DNA from: an uncultured Lachnospiraceae bacterium
GTDB taxonomy: Bacteria > Bacillota_A > Clostridia > Lachnospirales > Lachnospiraceae
Direction: 5' to 3'
Length of the DNA stretch: 12,533 bases
NCBI GenBank assembly: GCA_910587905.1
Contig: CAJUOF010000043.1
Coordinates: forward strand, 1 to 12,533
The notes under the pieces were generated by a model. That model saw only the letters and a list, made by a program, of their open reading frames with translations. It was not told where the DNA came from and did no database searches. The stretch's first letter is position 1. Each line of letters starts with the position of its first letter. The translations under genes were made by a program, and so were the position numbers. Positions 6,732 through 12,533 of the stretch are shown one piece after another.

Positions 6732-6753
6732 ACTTTGCCCCCGCCGCGCCTCG

Positions 6754-7281
6754 TCAGCACTTCTCCGGCTCCGGATAATCCACTCCGAAGGTCTCCACCG
6801 TCACGCATTTCATCCTCTGCTCATCCAGCGGCCGGTCGGCATAACCGGTCGGCGTGGCCGCGATGGCGTTCACCACGTCCATGCCCTCGATCACCTTCCC
6901 GAAGGCTGCATACTGTCCGTCCAGGTGAGGGGACTTCTCATGCATGATGAAAAACTGGGAGCCCGCCGAATCCGGATGCATGGCCCTTGCCATGGAGAGC
7001 ACGCCGGGATCATGGGCCAGATCGTTTTTCACGCCGTTGATCGAAAATTCCCCCTTGATCTGATAGCCGGGGCCCCCGGTGCCCTGGCCCAGCGGGCAGC
7101 CCCCCTGAATCATAAAGCCCCGGATCACCCGGTGAAAGATCAGGTCGTCATAAAAGCCCTTCCTCACCAGACTGATAAAATTGTTCACCGTGTTGGGGGC
7201 GACCTCCGGATAAAGCTCCGCCTTGATCACGCCTCCGTTCTCCATCTCAATCGTCACTACCGGGTTCTTTCTCTCTTCCAT
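6754..7281 (-). CDS. Cyclophilin-type peptidyl-prolyl cis-trans isomerase
   Basis: The enzyme catalyses cis-trans isomerisation of X-Pro bonds in protein folding. It is a single cyclophilin domain of 175 residues with no signal peptide, so cytoplasmic. Active-site motifs are FHRVIRGFMIQGG (49-61, with the catalytic arginine R51), SMARA followed by PDSAGSQFFI (96-112), and LDGQYAAFGKV (120-130). The position equivalent to Trp121 of human cyclophilin A appears to be leucine (L120), so weak cyclosporin binding is expected, by inference from the family. The ATG at 7279-7281 follows a GGAG ribosome-binding site. It is followed closely by the amidohydrolase gene and preceded by a 208-bp palindromic element. 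Confidence 0.94.
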   Translation of the reverse strand: MEERKNPVVTIEMENGGVIKAELYPEVAPNTVNNFISLVRKGFYDDLIFHRVIRGFMIQGGCPLGQGTGGPGYQIKGEFSINGVKNDLAHDPGVLSMARAMHPDSAGSQFFIMHEKSPHLDGQYAAFGKVIEGMDVVNAIAATPTGYADRPLDEQRMKCVTVETFGVDYPEPEKC

Positions 7282-7302
7282 TGTTCTCCGTTTCCTTTCT
7301 TT

Positions 7303-7308
7303 ATTATA
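7303..7308 (-). promoter_or_regulatory. Candidate -10 box upstream of the cyclophilin gene
   Basis: A perfect TATAAT on the minus strand lies about 21 bp before the cyclophilin start. No good -35 lies 16-18 bp upstream; the nearest, TTGAGT at plus 7329-7334, would give a 20-bp spacer and falls inside the end of the palindromic element. If functional, the element end would contribute to the promoter. Confidence 0.3.
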
Positions 7309-7316
7309 TTGTTCCA

Positions 7317-7524
7317 GGTAATTGCGAAACTCAAAAATTCATTGAATATTCTGGCAATTTTCCGGAAAAAGCCCTCTGCGCCGTGAAGGCAAGACCAGGG
7401 AAGGCAGGAGGGACCAATCCCGAGTGGCTTCTGCGGTTCTGGGCTTGCCGGAACGCTTGGCGCAGCAGGCTCCCTCCGGACATATTGGCAGAATATTCCT
7501 ATAATTTCACATTTCGCAATTACC
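7317..7524. repeat. 208-bp imperfect palindromic element A
   Basis: The termini are a perfect 15-bp inverted repeat, CAGGTAATTGCGAAA at 7315-7329 and its complement at 7512-7526. Further inverted matches sit symmetrically: GAATATTCTG at 7344-7353 with 7489-7498, TCCGGA at 7361-7366 with 7475-7480, and TGCGCC at 7377-7382 with 7459-7464. The centre can close as GGGA-CCAA-TCCC at 7410-7421. It lies between the TPM gene stop (about 33 bp away) and the cyclophilin start (about 36 bp away). It shares sequence and layout with the element at 10330-10540. Open frames through it, including the upstream extensions of neighbouring genes, are not supported as genes. Confidence 0.85.
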
Positions 7525-7557
7525 TGCCATATGGTTCCGGTCATCGCCGTGCATCCG

Positions 7558-8448
7558 CTAAAAGCTCCGGCCTCCGCCTCCATGGCTCCGGCCGCTGCTG
7601 CTGGTATGGGACAAGCTGTGGCTGCGGCCCCCTCCGCCCCCGCTTCCCCCATTGTCCTTCGGAATCTGGCGGGTCACCACCGTCGTGTGGGTAAACCGGT
7701 CGCTCCGCTCCCGAAACTGCAGACCGCCGTCTTTCATGTAGGTGCCGCCGTTCACGCTCATCCTGGTTTTCCGGTTCCAGGAAATAATCAGGACCACGAA
7801 GGCCGAAACCGCCGCCGAAATGGAAAACACGATCGCCAGCCGCCTCGGTGAAACCGCCTTCTTCCAGCCCGGCTCCTCCTTTGCGGCGGGATATTCCACA
7901 AACCGGTCCTCTTTTTTGTCATAATACCCGTTATCCCCAGTCTCACCGCCCGCCAGACACCGCTCCGCCTCCGAGACAAAGGTGAAACAGGCGCCCGCAT
8001 AGTCTCCGGCCCGCATGTCGGGCATGACCGCATCCAGCGTGTCATTAATCTCTGCGTCCGTGTACTTTTCGATGGCCGTCCCCGCTGTACTGATATAAAA
8101 GGTGCGGGCGTCCATGTCGATCAGAAACAGGACGCCGGAGCCGTTCTCCTTCTCGTAGCCAAAGCCGTGCTCGTCATAAAAGTCATCGGCGTAGTCCCTG
8201 GCTTCTTTTCCCCCGTTGTCCCGGGTGGTCACGATGACCAGGTCCTGCTCCGTGCGCTCCGCCGTCTTCACCAGAAGCTCCTGCAGCTCGTTCTCCTCGG
8301 CTTCCGTCAGTAATTCCCCGTCGTCATAAACCTTCCGTTCCTGGCTGTCAAACCCACAGGCAAGCCCGAGGACGGCGGCCACCGCCAGCACGGCAAGCAG
8401 CCGCTTTCCCCAGGATCTCCCTGTGACAGCCCTCCCGTCGCCCCTCAT
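7558..8448 (-). CDS. TPM-domain membrane protein (YdjH/YgcG-like)
   Basis: A 296-residue protein. An N-terminal hydrophobic segment (about 15-31, LLAVLAVAAVLGLACG) is a signal peptide or anchor; the LAC at its end does not make a good lipobox. Residues about 43-165 form a TPM (YgcG-type) domain, with VYDDGELLTEAEENEL and then GSGVLFLIDMDARTFYIST. A second membrane helix spans about 203-223, and the C-terminus (267-296) is Gly/Ser/His-rich and ends GGGGRSF, typical of this family. The TPM domain is therefore probably extracellular and the tail cytoplasmic. The frame stays open upstream to 8625, but the start at 8446-8448 is chosen: it overlaps the upstream gene's stop as ATGA and has AGGAGG 6 nt ahead. 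The pairing with a zinc-ribbon membrane protein resembles Bacillus subtilis ydjG-ydjH. Enzymatic activity is uncertain despite older phosphatase annotation of the domain. Confidence 0.88.
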   Translation of the reverse strand: MRGDGRAVTGRSWGKRLLAVLAVAAVLGLACGFDSQERKVYDDGELLTEAEENELQELLVKTAERTEQDLVIVTTRDNGGKEARDYADDFYDEHGFGYEKENGSGVLFLIDMDARTFYISTAGTAIEKYTDAEINDTLDAVMPDMRAGDYAGACFTFVSEAERCLAGGETGDNGYYDKKEDRFVEYPAAKEEPGWKKAVSPRRLAIVFSISAAVSAFVVLIISWNRKTRMSVNGGTYMKDGGLQFRERSDRFTHTTVVTRQIPKDNGGSGGGGGRSHSLSHTSSSGRSHGGGGRSF

Positions 8449-9563
8449 AACATCCCTCCTATCACCGAAATCACCGTGACCACCGTAAACAGCCCCGCCG
8501 TGAGTCCCGCCCACCATCCGAGCATCCTGCCCTTGCTGAGGGGCAGGGTTCCCACCAGCTTCCCGGTCTGCCCGTTGATGGCAAACTGATAATTTTTTCC
8601 CTGATAGCGGTAATTGAGCATCCACACGGGAAGCATCACGTACTCGGCCCCCGTCTCGTCGATCCTAAGCCGCTGGTCCACCACGTTCACGCCGCTGTAG
8701 CCGGAAATGCTCCCCCTGGCCGCCGCCAGGGCATACTCCCGGACCCGGTGCTTTCCCCGGCCCTCCATGTCCTTCTCCGTATAGGAGTAAACGTCCGCCA
8801 GATACCCGGACAGGTAGGGAAGCTCGAAAGGCTTTAAATCCTGATAGTGGAACGGTTCCAAGAGATCCATGGTCCCGTCGTCCATCTTCTCCGAAGCGTC
8901 CATGGGGATCTTCTCATAGCCCGCATCCACGTTCCGCCTCACGTCGTAATGATCCGTGTATATGTATTCCGTATCCTTGGAACGGGTCACCCTCGTCCTG
9001 GTGCAGCGGGCGTGGAGTCTCACGTTCGCCTGGTAATCCACCAGCCAGAAGGGCACGTAGATCCCGGTGATCTTGTCGATGGTGCTCTGGCTGCGAAAAC
9101 CGGCCGGCGTGAACAGCCCCCGCTTCGTCCAGGCACGGAATTTTTCCGCCGCCTGCTCTTTCGTCACCCGGAAGGGAATCACCCGCTCCGGCCGCTTCGC
9201 CCCCTCCATCCGTTCCTCAAGGAGCGTCGGGCTCCCGCAGAAGCCGCAGACGGAAGCCGCCGTCGTCTCGTCGGTGACCACCTCCGCCCCGCAGGAGGAA
9301 CAATGGTATTTTTTCACATGCATGGTGGAGCCCCGCTCGTAGGAGACCCGCTCCCCCTCCTCCTCTGTCTCCACCGGCCCCGCATCCATGCGGTCCGCCG
9401 CTTTTTCCTCTTCCGTCTCTTCCCGCAGGGTCGGTTTTCCATACCGCTCCTCGTACTCCTTTGCGGAAAGCTCCGTACCGCAGTGGTCGCAGGACAGCTT
9501 CTGGCGCTCCGGGTCAAACAGCATCGGCGCTCCGCAGGACGGACATTTGTACGTGATTACCAT
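8445..9563 (-). CDS. Double zinc-ribbon protein with a C-terminal membrane helix (YdjG-like)
   Basis: A 372-residue protein. Two zinc ribbons lie at the N-terminus: C7/C10 with C25/C28 (CPSC...CDHC) and C88/C91 with C106/C109 (CSSC...CGFC), joined by an acidic Glu-rich linker (about 45-75). The middle (about 130-340) is a beta-rich domain with repeated aromatic segments such as GIYVPFWLVDYQANV and VMLPVWMLNYRYQGKNYQF. A single hydrophobic helix closes the protein (about 348-371). Such proteins are often labelled TFIIB-type zinc-ribbon or even helicase-like, but there is no ATPase or polymerase motif here, so those names should not be taken as function. The stop overlaps the TPM gene start by 4 bp, implying coupled translation and a shared role at the membrane. 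ATG at 9561-9563 has GAGGTGAGG just upstream. Confidence 0.85.
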   Translation of the reverse strand: MVITYKCPSCGAPMLFDPERQKLSCDHCGTELSAKEYEERYGKPTLREETEEEKAADRMDAGPVETEEEGERVSYERGSTMHVKKYHCSSCGAEVVTDETTAASVCGFCGSPTLLEERMEGAKRPERVIPFRVTKEQAAEKFRAWTKRGLFTPAGFRSQSTIDKITGIYVPFWLVDYQANVRLHARCTRTRVTRSKDTEYIYTDHYDVRRNVDAGYEKIPMDASEKMDDGTMDLLEPFHYQDLKPFELPYLSGYLADVYSYTEKDMEGRGKHRVREYALAAARGSISGYSGVNVVDQRLRIDETGAEYVMLPVWMLNYRYQGKNYQFAINGQTGKLVGTLPLSKGRMLGWWAGLTAGLFTVVTVISVIGGML

Positions 9564-9893
9564 ATCCTCACCTCAGAATCCATGTTTTCAGCTAACACCA
9601 TGGTAACATTTTATACCCGTATTTACAAGCAGAATATCTTCCCTTCCCCGGACAGATTGATAAACTTTCGTCAATCCGTTCATATTTTGTTCAAATATCA
9701 TTCAAAATCTTTTTACAGAAGTAACACGATTTCTTCATGATTGCCCCATATACTATAACCATAAACAAAACAACAGCGACAAAGCAACACCGACCATGAC
9801 AACTGACAATATTCGGAGCATCAGCCAGTGCTAATGCCGCAATATTTTTTTCATAACATGAGCTGTCTTCAGCTCTCCTCCCTTTTTACTATC
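9564..9893. other. Intergenic region, AT-rich, no confirmed gene
   Basis: This gap holds the upstream region of the zinc-ribbon/TPM operon. A TATAAA at plus 9610-9615 (minus strand) is a possible -10 about 46 bp before the zinc-ribbon start, but no convincing -35 accompanies it and I see no clear extracytoplasmic sigma-factor motif. A small inverted repeat, GAGCTG-TCTT-CAGCTC, lies at about 9860-9875. A minus-strand hydrophobic small frame (9753-9854) is interrupted by an in-frame TAG and is not called as a gene. Confidence 0.5.
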
Positions 9894-9942
9894 ATAATAA
9901 AACCGCCTCTGTTTCTCGTCAAAACAGAGGCGGTTTTATTAT
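9894..9942 (-). terminator. Strong intrinsic terminator after the Spx/ArsC-family gene (bidirectional)
   Basis: Perfect 21-bp inverted arms at 9894-9914 and 9922-9942 enclose a 7-nt loop. The core is AAACCGCCTCTGTTT and its complement, flanked by T-rich sequence in both directions. It starts 7 bp after the stop codon of the Spx/ArsC-family gene on the minus strand and separates that transcript from the zinc-ribbon operon. Confidence 0.92.
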
Positions 9943-9949
9943 CGATTCT

Positions 9950-10303
9950 TCACTTGAGCGTTTCCTGCCATTCCGGCTCCTTAAATCCCACCAGCACCAC
10001 ATCCCCCGCCAAAAGGATCGGGCGCTTCACCAGCATGCCGTCCGTCGCCAGGAACTTAAGCTGCTCCTCCTCGTCCATCTCCTTCAGCCTGTCCTTTAAA
10101 TTCATGGACTTGTAAAGCTGGCCGCTGGTATTGAAGAACCGCTTCAGCGGAAGGCCGCTCTTCTCCCACCAGGCTCTCAATTCTTCAAAAGAAGGGTTCT
10201 CCTCCTTGATGGGGCGTTTCTCATAGGCGACGCCCCTCCCCTTAAGCCACTGCTCCGCCTTCCTGCAGGTGCCGCACCTGTCGTAACAGATAAAAATGTT
10301 CAT
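9950..10303 (-). CDS. ArsC/Spx/MgsR-family thioredoxin-fold protein
   Basis: A 117-residue cytoplasmic protein of the arsenate reductase-like (ArsC/Spx/YffB) superfamily. The N-terminal strand MNIFICYDRCGTCRKAEQWL carries a CxxC pair, C10 and C13, as in Spx-type redox switches. FFNTSGQLYK (56-65) and LVKRPILL (91-98, with the conserved arginine R94 before the cis-proline) complete the family pattern. It could be a glutaredoxin/thioredoxin-dependent reductase or an Spx-like transcription regulator; sequence alone does not decide, and no ars genes are nearby. The frame extends upstream to 10402, but that extension is translated from a palindromic repeat. The ATG at 10301-10303 has AGGAGG 9 nt ahead. 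No promoter is visible between the repeat and the start. Confidence 0.88.
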   Translation of the reverse strand: MNIFICYDRCGTCRKAEQWLKGRGVAYEKRPIKEENPSFEELRAWWEKSGLPLKRFFNTSGQLYKSMNLKDRLKEMDEEEQLKFLATDGMLVKRPILLAGDVVLVGFKEPEWQETLK

Positions 10304-10329
10304 GATCCTTTCCTCCTGTTCTTCTGATC

Positions 10330-10540
10330 GGTGATTGCGAAACTCAAAATTGCAGAGTGGATTCTGACGATTGATCCATCCAAAGCCTGCTGCGCCAAAC
10401 ATTCCAATGAGCCCATAAGCGCAGAAAACAGGAGGGCTCCGGCCCTCCCGTTTTCCATGGTCTCATTTCCATGGCGCAAAGGGCTTTTCCTGGATGCAAT
10501 CGTCAGAATCCTTCCCCGGTTTTGCGGTTTCGCAATCACC
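10330..10540. repeat. 211-bp imperfect palindromic element B
   Basis: Terminal inverted repeats GGTGATTGCGAAAC (10330-10343) and its complement (10527-10540) are perfect over 14 bp. A second perfect 15-bp pair, GGATTCTGACGATTG, lies at 10359-10373 and 10497-10511, each starting exactly 29 bp from its end. TGCGCC at 10391-10396 mirrors GGCGCA at 10473-10478. The tip is a strong GC hairpin (10424-10455). The minus strand of this element aligns with the plus strand of element A, including the shared 15-mer TTGGCGCAGCAGGCT (complement at 10384-10398; element A 7457-7471). No target-site duplication and no transposase gene are visible. Confidence 0.88.
10424..10455. terminator. Terminator-like hairpin at the tip of palindromic element B
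   Basis: GAAAAC-A-GGAGGGC, loop TCCG, then GCCCTCC-C-GTTTTC: a 13-pair stem with one mismatch. In both directions a GC-rich stem is followed by TTTTC. It could end minus-strand transcription from the YjbR/EVE gene before the Spx/ArsC gene, although the U-tract is short and the U residues are themselves paired in the extended stem. Confidence 0.4.
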
Positions 10541-11294
10541 TATATTTTCGGTCTTTCCCCTGTCTCTTCAGGGCCTCGCTCAGGGAATGGGGGAGCCCTC
10601 TCGGCCCCCTCACCGCAAAGATCCCATACTCTTCCTTCAAAACTTCAAAGGGGAACTGGTCCGGCCGGTAACGTCCCTGCAATTTGATCTTCATCAGCGC
10701 CGTCATGGCCACGTTCTTGTCCGCATAAGTATACGGAATGTCCGTCTCCGTCACCCTGCACTGAAAAAGGATGGCCGACACCGGGGCCGCCACGTACATG
10801 TACACCGTGTCCCCCTTTTTGATGCCCCTGCCCTGCTTCCAGTCGATCTCCTCCGCCTCCTCGAAGGCACGCTCAATATCGTAATACTTCGGATTGGCGG
10901 GAACCACCCATTCCTTGGGCGGGCGGAACTTCTCCTTCTTCTTCGCCGACGCCGTGGCCAGGAAGCTCCGGTCGATCAGGTCGAAAACCGTGTCTTCCCG
11001 GACCGTGCCGTCCAGAAGGACGGTGATCCAGTGCCGCTTGTTCATGTGCCAGGCCGGAAGGATCCCCTCCTCCCCGAGGAGCGCTTCCCGGAAAAACAGG
11101 TCGTCCAGCTTCAGATTGACCACCCAGGCCTCCTCCTCTCCGGGAAGGCCCAGCTTGTCTCTCCCCACCCGCATCACCAGGGCGAACCATTTCCTGTTGT
11201 CGCCGTGGCGGAACACAGCGTTGTCGTCCCCCCAGGGATATTCCGGAGAAACTTTGTATTTCTTTTTGATATGATCGAATACGGTCTGTCTCAT
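10536..11294 (-). CDS. MmcQ/YjbR-family protein fused to a C-terminal EVE/PUA-like domain
   Basis: A 252-residue cytoplasmic protein. Residues about 1-115 are a YjbR-type (CyaY-like fold) domain, with SPEYPWGDDNAVFRH (16-30), NRKWFALVMRVGRDKLGL (33-50), PAWHMNKRHWITVLLDG (80-96) and FDLIDRSF (104-111). Residues about 128-230 look like an EVE/PUA-superfamily domain, with KEWVVPANPKYYDI at its start and KKGDTVYMYVAAPVSAILF (159-177) in its core. PUA-like EVE domains bind modified bases in nucleic acids, and YjbR proteins are suspected DNA binders, so a nucleic-acid role is plausible but unproven. ATG at 11292-11294 has GGGAG 8 nt ahead and lies 21 bp after the AAA-ATPase gene. The TGA stop is formed by the terminal GGTGATT of palindromic element B. 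Confidence 0.83.
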   Translation of the reverse strand: MRQTVFDHIKKKYKVSPEYPWGDDNAVFRHGDNRKWFALVMRVGRDKLGLPGEEEAWVVNLKLDDLFFREALLGEEGILPAWHMNKRHWITVLLDGTVREDTVFDLIDRSFLATASAKKKEKFRPPKEWVVPANPKYYDIERAFEEAEEIDWKQGRGIKKGDTVYMYVAAPVSAILFQCRVTETDIPYTYADKNVAMTALMKIKLQGRYRPDQFPFEVLKEEYGIFAVRGPRGLPHSLSEALKRQGKDRKYR

Positions 11295-11315
11295 AAGGTT
11301 ATCTCCCGGTTTTTC

Positions 11316-12533
11316 TCAATCACTTCTGCACACCACCTGACAGCTCTTTTTATAACATGCGATCCCATATTTGTGAATCGTTTCCATCCCGTCTCTCCGC
11401 ATGGACTTTGCATAACCCTTTTTCTCGATCTGTTCCAAAGCCTCTTTACACGCGGCGTCCAAACGGCCGCTCTGCGCATATTTCACTTCGATCACACAGC
11501 CCGTTTTTTCTGCCGGGATCTCAATCTGGATATCCGCATAGCCTGCGCCGGATTCTGCATTCGATTTTACCACCCAGTTTCCCTTCGCCTGCAAAAGTCC
11601 GAGAAGCATGCCATGATAGTAATTCTCTTTCATGTCATTCCTCACACAGGTATCCCGGATGCTGACAGAATTCGATAAAAATTCATTATAAAGCTCCTGA
11701 ACCTCAGAGTCCCTGCCACTTTTGACAGCATTACAAAACGCCAGCCATTGTTCTGAATGCATTGTCACTTTCTCCCTGAACCAGGAACGAATCCTCTTTT
11801 CATAGATCCCCCGCACTTCCCGGTTGGGAATTCGGAGCCTGCTCAGCCCCTCCCCAGACAGGCCCGCATCCGTCAGATATCCCGTGGAAAACAAAACGCT
11901 CCAGAGATATGTCTGGCGGGTTTCCTCATCCCCGCTGTCAAGATCCGTGTAGGTAAGTTCCGGCATCAATCTTTTTTCCACATACTCTCCGGAGATCAAA
12001 GCCTCGATCTGGTCCTTCGTCGTCGCGGTCGCGTGTTCGAGAATATCCCGCACAATGGCATTGCTGCTGCTGTTCTCCCAGTGTGCCTCCATCGGCGCAT
12101 CCTTGGACAGGCGGAGTCTGTCACACTGGTTCAGCACATCCCAGGGACAATAAATGTCCACTGAGCCGATATGGTAGCCGTCGTACCATTCTTTCATCTT
12201 TCCAAACGCTTCCGGGATCCCGTAATACTGCAGCATGGCACGGACCTCCCCGTCCGTAAAGCCGAAATACTCCGCATAGTCCGCATCGGAAAGCGTCCTC
12301 ACCTTGAAATTATTCAAGCCCGTGAAGATGCTCTCCCTGGCAATCCTGAGACACCCGGTGATCACCGCAAAATACAGATTTTCATTGGTCTTGAGAACCG
12401 GGCCGAACAGGGAGCGGATCAGATCCACCATCTGCGGATAATACCCGTTTTGAAACGCTTTATCCAAAGGCACGTCATATTCATCGATCAGGACGATTAC
12501 TTTTGTCCCGTAATGCTTGCAGAGCAGGCGCGT
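11316..12533 (-). CDS. AAA-ATPase-like / PD-(D/E)XK nuclease-superfamily protein, C-terminal part (start beyond window)
   Basis: The frame is open through the right edge, giving 405 residues of a larger protein whose Walker A region lies outside the window. Near the visible start, VIVLIDEYDVPLDKAF holds the Walker B aspartate and glutamate. The family-typical TGLNNFKVRTLSDADYAEYFGFT and AHWENSSSNAIVRDIL follow. Near the C-terminus GYADIQIEI and CVIEVKYAQ form the D...ExK core of a PD-(D/E)XK nuclease fold (D334, E349 and K351 in visible-fragment numbering). This matches the AAA-ATPase-like plus DUF1703 architecture, often present in many copies in gut Clostridia and Bacteroidetes and of unknown function. 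An apparent GTG start at 12471-12473 is internal and should not be used. It is followed after 21 bp by the YjbR/EVE gene on the same strand. Confidence 0.88.
   Translation of the reverse strand, partial: TRLLCKHYGTKVIVLIDEYDVPLDKAFQNGYYPQMVDLIRSLFGPVLKTNENLYFAVITGCLRIARESIFTGLNNFKVRTLSDADYAEYFGFTDGEVRAMLQYYGIPEAFGKMKEWYDGYHIGSVDIYCPWDVLNQCDRLRLSKDAPMEAHWENSSSNAIVRDILEHATATTKDQIEALISGEYVEKRLMPELTYTDLDSGDEETRQTYLWSVLFSTGYLTDAGLSGEGLSRLRIPNREVRGIYEKRIRSWFREKVTMHSEQWLAFCNAVKSGRDSEVQELYNEFLSNSVSIRDTCVRNDMKENYYHGMLLGLLQAKGNWVVKSNAESGAGYADIQIEIPAEKTGCVIEVKYAQSGRLDAACKEALEQIEKKGYAKSMRRDGMETIHKYGIACYKKSCQVVCRSD

Noticed and set aside
9950..10303. Arsenic-resistance operon
   Set aside because: Only an ArsC/Spx-fold protein is present. 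It has a CxxC like Spx/MgsR proteins, and no arsR, arsB or acr3 gene is adjacent.
7317..10540. Insertion sequence ends flanking a transposon (elements A and B as terminal repeats)
   Set aside because: Each element is itself a complete palindrome, no transposase lies between them, the intervening genes look like ordinary chromosomal genes, and no target-site duplication was seen.
10300..10687. Similar small peptides (starting MIAK) on both strands of element B
   Set aside because: The likeness of the two peptides is explained by the palindromic DNA. Neither has a convincing ribosome-binding site.
10494..11678. 394-residue open frame on the plus strand opposite the YjbR/EVE gene
   Set aside because: It is antisense to a gene with clear domain motifs and runs into element B; composition is that of a shadow frame.
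10536..12533. New defence system made of the AAA-ATPase/PD-(D/E)XK protein and the YjbR/EVE protein
   Set aside because: The only support is adjacency. The AAA/DUF1703 family is widespread and multicopy, no other defence genes are visible, and the 5' part lies outside the window.

Overview
This window looks like a contig end from a spore-forming Firmicute, most likely a Lachnospiraceae (Clostridium cluster XIVa) relative. It has a spoIIR sporulation gene, clostridial-type ddl and murI genes, a DUF1934 protein, and an AAA-ATPase/PD-(D/E)XK protein of the kind common in gut Clostridia. The taxonomic call rests on gene content and recalled family resemblance, not on a search. The first 49 bases are not biological: they are Illumina P7/index/Read-2 adapter sequence joined to a truncated recQ.

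Layout. 1-49 is adapter. 50-2702 (minus strand) is a cell-wall/housekeeping block read ddl, murI, DUF1934, with an intrinsic terminator and then the 5' end of recQ. A good sigma-A promoter sits upstream of ddl, and spoIIR (plus strand) diverges from it behind a sigma-F-like promoter. Converging on spoIIR is a minus-strand pair, ispE then a GntR/FCD regulator. Between ispE and the next gene (5194-5459) lies a tandem array of about 85-bp hairpin-forming repeats. Then come, all on the minus strand, a cyclophilin and an M20 amidohydrolase; a zinc-ribbon membrane protein with a TPM-domain membrane protein (resembling Bacillus YdjG-YdjH); a Spx/ArsC-family thioredoxin-fold protein; a YjbR plus EVE-like fusion; and the C-terminal part of an AAA-ATPase/PD-(D/E)XK protein that runs off the right edge.

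Most of the window is ordinary core genome, and I see no defence island, prophage, CRISPR array or biosynthetic cluster. The most unusual content is intergenic. Two elements of about 210 bp (7317-7524 and 10330-10540) are each one long imperfect palindrome, are related in sequence to each other, and have the same internal spacing. Both sit just after the stop codon of one minus-strand gene and about 30 bp before the start of the next, and one supplies the stop codon of its upstream gene. With the hairpin array at 5194-5459 they suggest a genome carrying families of structured intergenic repeats that may act at the RNA level (termination, processing or stability) on multigene transcripts. That role is inference.

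Genes likely to work together: ddl and murI (D-Ala-D-Ala and D-Glu supply for peptidoglycan) are translationally coupled. The zinc-ribbon and TPM genes overlap by ATGA and probably act together at the membrane. The cyclophilin and amidohydrolase are 22 bp apart and likely cotranscribed without an obvious functional link.
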